Shown here in pieces: positions 43,301 to 51,508 of a DNA stretch of 53,421 nt. Position numbers and translations under genes: made by a program. This DNA comes from Heterotrichella gracilis (Eukaryota > Sar > Xanthophyceae > Tribonematales > Xanthonemataceae). Below the pieces are notes generated by a model. It was not told the origin of the DNA. It made no database searches and was given only the letters and a program-made list of their open reading frames with translations. Every line of letters begins with the position of its first letter. The first letter of the stretch is position 1. The stretch is from the NCBI GenBank assembly GCA_032358255.1, contig JAULBX010026008.1, positions 1 through 53,421 of the forward strand. Reading direction: 5' to 3'.

Positions 43301-44731
43301 ATGGCTTCCTCAGCCCCATCAGACCTCCTCTCCCAAATTGGAGCAATGCTGAAGGTGACACCCGAGCAGGAGCTCCAGCAACAGCTCCTGGCTGCAGTAC
43401 AGTACTCAGTCTCCCACAATGACGTCTCCTTCACATGCAAGGATGGAGTCAAGGTGCCTGCCAACAGGGCGTTCCTGGCAGCATGGTGCCCCTACTTCGA
43501 GCGCCTGTTGTTTGGAGGCATGAAGGAGGCTGGCATGAGCGAGATACCCCTGCCAGAGGCATCCAGCAGCGCTTTCAGGCTGGTATTGGACTCACTCTAC
43601 ACAGGGAAAGTGGACGGCATCCAGGCCAACGGCACTGCTGTGGAGGCGCACTGCTTGGCAGCACAGTACGGCATTGACGCGCTGTGCAAGGCAATTGAGC
43701 GTGCTGTCAGTCAGCTTGTGACACCAGCCACAGTCGGGGGTGTTCTCACAGCTGCCTTGGAGCGCAATGCAGAGCCGCTGCAGAACGTCGCGCTGAAGGC
43801 TATCCAAACCATGGAGAGCAGTGCGTTCACCTTCACCGGATTCTCCCTGGCAGCTGTGCAGTGGCTGCTGCAAGGCAGACGTGCATCAAGATTGGCCATG
43901 GCCCAGGAGCAGCTGGTGGTGCAGCTGGTAAGGTGGGGCAAGCAGCAGAGTATTCGCAAGCGTTCTGCATCTGGGTCACAAACTGCCAGTATGATAATCG
44001 CACAGCAACTGCAGCCCCTGTGGGACCTCGTAGACTTCACGCAAGTACAGCCACAGGTGGTGGCGGAACAGCTGGAAGCAAATGGGCTTATGAGTCGTAA
44101 GCAGTTGCTGCGTGTCTACAAGCAGCAGGCCATGGCTGCGGCACACAATCTGAGTGAGGATGATCTGTTGGGGAGCAAAGCAACGCTTGCCAGTGGAGCA
44201 AATCGACTGAATGTGGTGCAGCAGGCACCTTCTGCACAGCACTGCTCAGCCAAGGCAGGGTACCGCATCACAAGCGGGGTGCATGCCTGGGAGTGCACCT
44301 TCACCCTTGGCTCAGGGGTGACCGCTGCCTTGCGCAATGCGCCCACACAGCTGCTGGCGGCAGGTTATGTTGTTGATGACTCTGTCAGCATGGAGAGCTT
44401 CCTTCCAGGTGCTGATGGGGCTGACATGATCTGCAGCAACGGGTCAGTATGGATCAAAGGCATCGAATCACAAAGCTACTTGGGCAGGTGGATGTCCTTC
44501 TCCAGCGCGCCTGCATGCAAGGTGGTGCTGGTGGTGGACATGACCAGGCGAGAGCTGTTTGCTCGCTTTGGTGACAGTGGGCGCCTCTCTTTGGAAGTCA
44601 TCAATCTGCCAAGAACCGTTTACCCCGCTGTCAGCCTGAGGCATCCCGGGGCTGCAGTCTCCATGCGGCGCATAGCTGTGGATGAAGACATGATCAAGCA
44701 GATGGCGGACTTTGAGAGGAGCCATGCATAA
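43301..44731 (+). CDS. BTB-BACK-SPRY protein 2 (tandem paralog)
   Basis: Second intronless copy, 476 residues, same domain order as gene 1: BTB (HNDVSFTCKDGVKVPANRAF, LAAWCPYFERLLFGGMKEAG), BACK (LVTPATVGGVLTAALERNAE, LAAVQWLLQGRRASRLAMAQ) and SPRY-like (ITSGVHAWECTFTL, VVLVVDMTRRELFARF, VYPAVSLRHPGAAVSMRRI). The BTB region is almost unchanged from gene 1, whereas the linker before SPRY, the SPRY loops and the C-terminus (DEDMIKQMADFERSHA) diverge. That pattern fits a constrained cullin-binding surface and a freely evolving substrate-binding end. ATG 43301 sits 57 bases after an AATAGTGGCAGGTG element also found before gene 1. Confidence 0.86.
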   Translation: MASSAPSDLLSQIGAMLKVTPEQELQQQLLAAVQYSVSHNDVSFTCKDGVKVPANRAFLAAWCPYFERLLFGGMKEAGMSEIPLPEASSSAFRLVLDSLYTGKVDGIQANGTAVEAHCLAAQYGIDALCKAIERAVSQLVTPATVGGVLTAALERNAEPLQNVALKAIQTMESSAFTFTGFSLAAVQWLLQGRRASRLAMAQEQLVVQLVRWGKQQSIRKRSASGSQTASMIIAQQLQPLWDLVDFTQVQPQVVAEQLEANGLMSRKQLLRVYKQQAMAAAHNLSEDDLLGSKATLASGANRLNVVQQAPSAQHCSAKAGYRITSGVHAWECTFTLGSGVTAALRNAPTQLLAAGYVVDDSVSMESFLPGADGADMICSNGSVWIKGIESQSYLGRWMSFSSAPACKVVLVVDMTRRELFARFGDSGRLSLEVINLPRTVYPAVSLRHPGAAVSMRRIAVDEDMIKQMADFERSHA

Positions 44732-46038
44732 ACGGCAACTTGAGGGCAATAGCCGCATAGCACGAGGTGCATGACGTGAGCACCTGGCTCAAGACGTTCT
44801 GTTGTTGATGCACAAAGCTTGAGCAATTGCAAATGAACGTAATGGATACGGCGGTCGAGTGTGGCTTGATAAATCAGCAACTTTGCTGCTGGCCAGTGAC
44901 TGTCGCCAAATGATGTATATGATAATCACTTTAAGCACTTTTTCTGTGGACTGTGCTGGCTTTGGACACTTGCAAGTAGGACTAAGTCTTTGTGCACAAC
45001 CGCTACCGCCGTTACCCTGTAGGTCAGATGTCAGACTGTTCTTTTATGTGTAAGCTGGGTTGCTTTGCCGCCTCAGAACATGTAATGTGATTCTCGCCAA
45101 GAGTAATTGCCAATGGATATATGTTTTACATGCATGCATACGTCTACAAATTGAATATCTACCAGCTGAAGCATGACTCATTGTGCACAAATCATTTTAA
45201 TACAACCATTATGGCTACAAATGAGCAGTCAGTCCTGACAGCGCGAAATGACAATTTTTTTAATCCAAACTTCTATAACATTAGTAAATTTATCTGGGAT
45301 CCCCAATTTTGGGCTCCAAGTTAGCCCATGCATTGTGCCGCTCTATCAAAGCATATTGCAAAGCATAACAGCAGTTTGAACAGAGGAAGACGCTTCTAAG
45401 CCTTATACTAAAGTTGCACCAACCGCAATCCGTGGGCAGCAAACGACTCTTTTGAAGGACTTGAAGTCCACCTGTGTCGAACACTCCCCTCTGGGAGTGC
45501 ACGGTGCAACCAAGAGCTTCAAGCCCAGAAGGCACCAGATATCTAGGCTCGGATAGGGCTTGCATGTCGCCTGTAACCTCGTCGATAACTCACACAGTGG
45601 CTTTGGTTTGACTGCACTATTGCACTCAGTGATTGCACAAGCGTATTCCAACAAGTTGAACCCTGCAATTTTTTGGGAAGAGAGCTGAGGTACTGCCAGG
45701 CTTTGTTACGTACACAGTTTATTGTATACACTCGGTACTGCTTTAAAAGTCGATACCCCGCCCCTAACACCCCCGAAGTCTTGAGGTATTGAATTTCCTG
45801 CACGGCGTCCAACCTGGTGTGTCTGCCTCTGAGTACCAAGCACAGTGAGCACATGGGGCATTGTAGGCACAGCTTGGTTGCATGGAACAAAGGTTGTCCC
45901 AAAGAAAATCCCTTTGACCACAGGCCTTGTGACTCTTGGGCACGCCGCAATGGTGGATATTGAAGAAGTGGTGGAGGTGTCACCAGAGCAAGTGCGCCGT
46001 GCGCGGGCAAGTCTGCTAAGGAAGCTTTGCAAGAGATC

Positions 46039-46078
46039 ACTGGCCAAAACAACTGGCCAAAACAACTGGCCAAAACGA
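46039..46078 (+). repeat. 13-bp tandem repeat, about three copies
   Basis: ACTGGCCAAAACA recurs about three times (two full units and a partial third ending CGAG). Each unit is 13 bases, so copy-number change shifts the reading frame of the coding-like sequence around it. Confidence 0.85.
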
Positions 46079-46651
46079 GTTTTTTGCAGCTGACATTCAG
46101 CAGTGGGAGCACCTCCACCCTGCAGCTTTCTCACCCAATCCAACACCTTCGGATGTGTACCGGCTCCTGAGGGAACTGCTGAGGGTGCGAGCGCACCATT
46201 GGTTGGCAACTAGTTATAGGTGCATCTCCATACACTAGCTGTGGGGAGTTGTACCATAGGAGGTTGTTACAGCATGATCATATCGATATTGTGGTGTATT
46301 ACATGATGAATGGCATACTTGCGTGCATGTCAATTTGATGTCTGAAACCCCCCTCCATGGACATTGTAACCCATGGTGGTGGCATATGCCCAGGATGTTC
46401 ATCAAGCATGCTGCAGAAGAATGCGCATCAATTATTGCACTTAATTATTGTGCATGGCTACCTGATAATATATTCATGCCCCAAGAGACTGCGCATCAGT
46501 TATTGCACATTTTGGCGCATGGCAGCTGTGTAGATCATGTGCGCATGGGCATGAGCTGCGTACACATACTTAGTCAGTCAAATCTGCTGAAGTTATAGCC
46601 ACTGGCCAGATTAGCAGGCACGATCATTGCACAGCTTTCCGTTGGCTGGGC

Positions 46652-46672
46652 TTAGGGTTTAGGGTTAGGGTT
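46652..46672. repeat. Interstitial telomere-type repeat, TTTAGGG orientation
   Basis: TTAGGGTTTAGGGTTAGGGT then T: three units, one of them the shortened TTAGGG form. It is the only clear tract in the window with the G-rich strand on the plus strand. Confidence 0.9.
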
Positions 46673-46742
46673 GACCGTTTGGTTCCTATGCATCCAAGTG
46701 AACTCATCCAAAATTCACACATGTGACTATTCTTGCGCCCAG

Positions 46743-47185
46743 GTAAAAGGCGTCATGTTGGAAGCACCTGGCGTGAAGGCCACACTGGCTGATCTGGTGC
46801 TGGCAGCAGCCAATGCAGAGCCACCGCCTGACCAGCAGTTTCTGGTGTGTGAGCTCCCATGCTGTTATTTGTTTCTGCTTTGCTCTCTGTCTGACATGAC
46901 TCATCTTTTTTAGGCGTTGACGGAATAAGCATGGTCATCTTTCATGGATATTATCTCGACATAATTTAGTTGTAGGTGTACAGGAAAGGTCTTACATGGG
47001 ATGCAGGCAGGCAACCTAGGTCTTGGATTTACCAAAACATATTAGCTATTAGCATATATATTTAATGCAGAGCGCTTGTCTCTATTTTCCAAGGCTCCTT
47101 GGTACACTGCCTGTGCAGATGGTGTTGCAGAACGCGGCACAACTATTGCAACCCAAATCCTCAGCCGCGGGGGCGGCTTTTTGGC
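46743..47185 (+). CDS. Candidate exons of an unidentified gene
   Basis: Two exon-like segments join in phase 0. 46743-46844 follows GCGCCCAG and ends at GTGTGT, encoding VKGVMLEAPGVKATLADLVL then AAANAEPPPDQQFL. The second starts at 47119 after CTGTGCAG and runs to about 47188 before GTACCA, encoding MVLQNAAQLLQPKSSAAGAA then FWQ. Both are Ala/Leu/Gln-rich and helical. Neither start nor end of the gene is clear. Support comes only from splice-site and phase agreement. Confidence 0.3.
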
Positions 47186-47585
47186 AAGGTACCAGGAAGC
47201 ATTCCGTCAAGCAGGCTGGTAATGGGGACTGGCAGAGCAAGGGGTGGTGGCATTGGCTGCAATCGGCTGCGTGGGGAGTGGTGGGTGCACCTCTGGCTGC
47301 GGTGTTGAGATGGTTTGTCCCCTCAGGAACTTCGAGGTAATTGTGATTATTTTACCAAGTACATGGTCTGATGGAATTCCTACAAGGATGGCTGGTTCGC
47401 GGTGATCATGCTGTGATTGTCTACAGCATGGCATTGCCCTGTTTTGCCAGCAGCTGCACGGGCAGAAGTTAGTAATGCTCTGGTGGCTGCTGAAGTGAAC
47501 TGGCTCCTCAACCCTGAAGGTGCAAGATGGCAGCTTGTTGGTATTGCAATGCGCCACTGCATCTGCTGCCACTGCCACTGCCCCT

Positions 47586-47640
47586 GCCACCACCACCACC
47601 ACCACCACCACCACCACCACCGCCACCACCGCCACCACCT
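47586..47640. repeat. (CCA)n trinucleotide microsatellite
   Basis: About 18 consecutive CCA/CAC units with occasional CCG. Depending on frame it would read as poly-Pro, poly-His or poly-Thr; flanking frames give no recognisable protein. Confidence 0.9.
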
Positions 47641-48415
47641 GTCGCTGCTAACCGCACCACCATTGCGCACGTACATGAGCCACATGGGCCACACGAAATT
47701 CACCAGCATGTATGTGCACACCATGTACCCCGCAGGCTACAAATCCTATTATGTAGCCACGAAAGTCTAACCGGCGCCGCAACTTGTTTGCCACATGCTG
47801 CGAGATTTGCCATTCACCCTCTGGACTAGGCTTCCCTACCACATCAGGACCGCGCGCATCTTCAACCAACCTCCTGATCCGGAAGTGCACGCCAGCCCTC
47901 ACTGGCCGCTGCGTTGACATCAACCTCCAACCACTGCCTCGACCATGGCTATGACAGTGACGGTATGGGGAGAGTGCGCAGGGCACAAAAAACGTGCTGG
48001 CAAACCATCTAAGTGCCACATTGTTATCTTCCTTGTTGTTATCATTATCATTCCTCCTTACGATTGCTTAATGATTCTTTTGCACCGGTTGCCTCATTGT
48101 ACATACTCCTCCTGTACAAGAATAATTAGATACAATATTGATAAAAAGCATAATTTGCATATTTATTCCAGTTTTCCTTTAAGCACCCATGCCAGAAATG
48201 GCTTGCCAGCGCCAAAATGACTGCTGCGTTGACTCACTGGCATGTCACATCTATCTCTGCCTGATGCCATTGGTGCAACCATGGCTACGGCAATGAAGTG
48301 CCCACTGATTTCCCTCACCGACACCACCAGACACCCATACTTTATAAGGTCCTTGTCCTGGATAAAGAAGGGAGCAATACATTAAAAAAATCAAAGAGCC
48401 ATTTTGCAAGCGCAG

Positions 48416-50539
48416 GCAAGTGCACCGGGGCCAGCCCGCTCCACGACATCCCCCAGTGGCGCCTGGAGCAGCTCGTGGGCATGGCCATCACCCGCCCTGG
48501 CCTGTACCGGCAAGCGCTCACTGCCAAGTGTGTCCTGCGGGGGGAGTATACCGTCTCGCATTCCATGGAGCGCCTACAGCTGCTGGGAAATGCGGTGCTG
48601 GCTGTCATTGTGCACCAGGATCTGTACCAGCGCTACCCCAACAACGATGAGGTGTGTGTGTGGGGGGGGGGGATTGTGCAGTGGTGTGGTGGAATGGGGG
48701 CAAGTGCTCAATTCGAGTATTTTCTGCGGCATGAATGAGTAATTTCATTGAGTGCAGATGAGCAGCAGTGGGAGAATGAGGATGAGCTGGAGGCAGGCGG
48801 CCACCTGCGGTAAAATCCTAAACCCTAAACCATGGAACTCGGTGTGTGCATACCTATCTAGGGCCAGGTGACGGTAAACCGTAGACCCCAAACAATACAT
48901 TCCAGTGTGTCTACGTAGCCCTAGCTAGGGGCTTGATGTGCTGGGAAAGCCTTGGTATGCTGCTGGTGGAGGGAGCAGCAGTGGATCACTGGGGTGCGGA
49001 GGGTGCATGTGATGCCTCACACCATGCATGGCAGGCGGTACATGGCACACCCGCACCACGAAATTGCAAGCCCAAAATCTTGTACCCTAACAGCCTTTTC
49101 CTGAAGGGTGCGCTGTCCCAGGGTGCCGTTCATCTGATCAGCGCAAAGGCAATTCTGTACCCTAAACCCTAGGGTCGACCCTTGTTGCAGGGCGCGCTGT
49201 CTCAGGGTGCCGCTTTTGTGATCAGTGGCAAAGCGGCAGTGAGTTTGCTGAGCGGCTGCAGCTGCGGCGCTACGTGGCGGTCAACCTGCATGCAGTGGAG
49301 GATGAAGGTGGGGTTTGTCTCGAGCTGGATCCTAGGTTCCAGAAATTGGGGTTTATGATTTAGGGGAGCTGCCGCGTAAGCCCTGCATTGTGGTCAACCT
49401 GCACATGAAGGACAAAAGAGGTAAGCAATCTTACTTCTGACACGATACGTTTGCCACCCCTGATCTGCAAAGACCCTGAAACAAGTTTTGCAACCCTAAA
49501 CCCTAAACCCCATAGGTTTCCCTTTTAATTGCTTTTTGCTTGCCGCGTGCACTTAGCAACGCTTTTGAGGTCCTTACTGCAGCAGTCAACCTGGATAGGG
49601 GCCTCGGCGCATGCCGCCGCTTTGTGCTGCGCTTGATCGCCAACAGCATGGACACCAAACCTTCACCCTCCAAACACAGTGTGCTGGCCGCATGCGCTGG
49701 GCGATCCTAAACCCTAAACCCTAAACCCTCCTTGCACAGGGCGCTGGCCGCGCACTCTGGGCAACGCTTTTGATGCCTTCATTGCCGCAGTCTACCTGGA
49801 TAGGGGCCTCAGCGCATGCCGTCGCTTTGTGCTGCGCGTGATAGGCCAAACCTTGGACCCGGATGATGTCGTGGCTGAAAAGAATTTCAAGGATCGAGTG
49901 AAGTCATGGTGCCAGTCCCGGGGATTGGATGTGCCAAACTACACCAGATACGGGTACCGGAGGGCGGCTGGGAAGGACAAAGGGGGGGTGAAGGTGGGTG
50001 GGATGAATGCACCTCTTATGGAAGATGGGAGGGGGATGTCATTGACTGATTTAAACTTTAATATGGCTGGCAGCAGGCTGCTGTGCATCGTGCAGTGCGT
50101 TTGATATCTGTGTGATGTATTCAATAACTTATGAGGGGCGTGCACCTGACTAAATATCATCTGTCACACATGGAGGTGGTGGACACCGCTGTTTGCCGCC
50201 ACGCAGCAGGCTCACTTGGCATGTGGCACAATACCCATCTGCATGTGTGTGCCAGTGCCATCCGCATGCCATAGGTGGATAACCAGCACATGCCATGGCA
50301 ATGACGCATGTAGCCATGGTCATATGCGCCTGCAATTTGCACCTGACTTGCCCGTGGCTTTGATCCGGATGCCTCCCCTGCAGCGCATGGAGTGGGCCGT
50401 GACAGTGGTGATAGCTGGGGAGGAGGTGGGGCACGGCATGGGCCGGACCAAGACAGATGCGGAGATGAGCGCCGCACAGGACGCCTGGAACAGCGTGCTG
50501 CAGGGCGCGTTATCTGATGCGCATGCTGCACAAGTGTAG
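48416..50539 (+). CDS. Degenerate RNase III-like protein with C-terminal dsRNA-binding domain
   Basis: Exons recognised: 48416-48651, 49191-49307, 49740-49993, 50384-50539 (stop). RNase III features: WRLEQLVGMAITRPGLYRQA, SMERLQLLGNAVLAVIVHQD then LYQRYPNNDE, GALSQGAAFVISGKA, ERLQLRRYVAV, TLGNAFDAFIAAVYLDRGLS. A dsRBD follows: NFKDRVKSWCQSRGLDVPNY then EWAVTVVIAGEEVGHGMGRT and SAAQDAWNSVLQGAL. The usual signature ERLEFLGDA reads ERLQLLGNA and the second metal site (LADTxEA) reads LGNAFDA, so most catalytic acids are replaced; RNA binding without cleavage is likely, as in RNC1 or mL44-type proteins. Exon 2 is one base short for its flanking phases (frame change near 49240), so this may be a pseudogene. 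The 5' exon was not found. Four exon echoes and four telomere-type tracts lie in its introns. Confidence 0.68.
48816..48830 (+). repeat. Intronic telomere-type repeat
   Basis: TCCTAAACCCTAAAC, two units, in the first recognised intron of the RNase III-like gene, on the sense strand. Confidence 0.8.
49104..49172 (+). repeat. Echo of RNase III-like exon 2 5' edge, followed by a telomere-type tract
   Basis: GAAG then GGTGCGCTGTCCCAGGGTGC copies the exon 2 start (parent 49191: GGCGCGCTGTCTCAGGGTGC), offset 84. Between copy and parent lies ACCCTAAACCCTAG (49159-49172). Confidence 0.85.
49370..49420 (+). repeat. Echo of RNase III-like exon 2 3' edge
   Basis: TGGTCAACCTGCACATGAAG then GACAAAAGAG/GTAAGC copies the exon 2 end (parent GCGGTCAACCTGCATGCAGT then GGAGGATGAAG), offset about 113, with a usable-looking GTAAGC donor. 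Confidence 0.75.
49492..49510 (+). repeat. Intronic telomere-type repeat
   Basis: AACCCTAAACCCTAAACCC, sense orientation, about 30 bases upstream of the large exon 3 echo. Confidence 0.88.
49541..49660 (+). repeat. Long echo of RNase III-like exon 3
   Basis: About 115 bases copy exon 3 from GCAACGCTTTTGA through CCTGGATAGGGGCCTC, GCATGCCG, CGCTTTGTGCTGCGC to GACACCAAACC; the parent equivalent begins at 49761 (offset 205). The copy encodes a variant of the same helix (LSNAFEVLTAAVNLDRGLGA); its active-site position reads Glu where the parent has Asp. Confidence 0.9.
49679..49729 (+). repeat. Short echo of exon 3 start joined to a telomere-type tract
   Basis: GTGCTGGCCGCATGCGCTGG then GCGAT (49681 on) copies the exon 3 start (parent 49741), offset 60, and runs directly into TCCTAAA followed by CCCTAAA units (49705-49729). 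The telomere tract is fused to the duplicated exon edge. Confidence 0.88.
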
Positions 50540-50575
50540 AGGTGAATGGCGAGCATGGCTGGAGACGAGCGTCGA

Positions 50576-50806
50576 GCTGTACATTTTGGCTGATGCAGTA
50601 ACAAGAGTTGCCAGTAGCATGAATAGAGTTCGCAGGCTCAGGCATGTGGTCCTACCATGGCTGGAGGAAGGGTTGAACGGCACTTGAGATCATCTTGAGA
50701 TCAACTTGAGGATTCAGCATGGACTGTACATCCCTGTTGATGCAGTAACAAGAGTAGCTACTGGCAGGTATAGAGTTTGCGCCTGAGGCATGTGGTCCTA
50801 CCAATG
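50576..50806. repeat. Tandem duplication downstream of the RNase III-like gene
   Basis: TGATGCAGTAACAAGAG, ATAGAGTT and GGCATGTGGTCCTACCA occur in the same order twice, starting near 50591 and 50738. Unit length is 147 bases, in the 3' flank. Confidence 0.85.
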
Positions 50807-51508
50807 GTATAGCATGGCATGGCATGGTAGCCAACAGTTGCCGTCTGCTGCTGAATGGCATGCGTCACAGGGAGTTTGGGTGACTTGTTTCTTCTGTTGC
50901 AGTGGATCTGAGCACTTTCTGCCGCTGCGGAGAATTTTTTGCAGACGAGCGTACTTTAAATCCAACCTGGGATAAGGATAATTTGCAATCAAATTATCTC
51001 TGAGGCTTGAGGTGGAAACGGCAAGCCAAGCTATCACAGATGATACAGGCTCACTTTGGCAAGGCAAAATTCAGTTGTGCATTATTGCCCAATAATTGTT
51101 TCGCCACAAAAGATACATTCCAGAGTGGGTGAACCTGCAGCTGGCCTGCTGTTTACAAACTCCTACAAAATTTGCCATTCTTGCTACTTTTTATACTATC
51201 ACTTGCCTAGTATACCGCCTAGTATACACCGCCAATGTTGATCACCTCCAGGGGTGCAATGAACCTCTGGAACACCATCAGCACAATTGGCGCATGCAAT
51301 GCAGGTATATAACTAGATGGGGTGGCAACATCCCAAAGCAAGGCACTTCCTGAGTCAGACGAGGCTTGTGGCTTGGCAGTGCAAGCAACTCGTTTACAGA
51401 TTAAGACATGGTTGAAGAAACTAGTGAAAATGCCAACGAGTGTACCCATGTGGTCAACTGTTGGAAGGACAGCCCAAACCATTGCCATGACGCAACCGCT
51501 GCACCCGA
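50807..51508. other. Intergenic region between convergent genes
   Basis: Between the plus-strand RNase III-like gene and the minus-strand cysteine-rich gene. No supported exon. Confidence 0.5.

Larger units (their letters stand above)
44732..46742. other. Region downstream of the BTB genes with gene fragments
   Basis: Mostly non-coding. A plus-strand stretch at about 45950-46210 looks like decayed coding sequence: VDIEEVVEVSPEQVRRARA in one frame, then, after a 13-bp tandem repeat, FFAADIQQWEHLHPAAFSPN and SDVYRLLRELLRVRAHHWLA in another. I cannot name the family. Confidence 0.4.

Noticed and set aside
47527..47829. Poly-Pro/His protein over the CCA repeat
   Set aside because: All three frames stay open only because of the microsatellite; flanks lack coding character.
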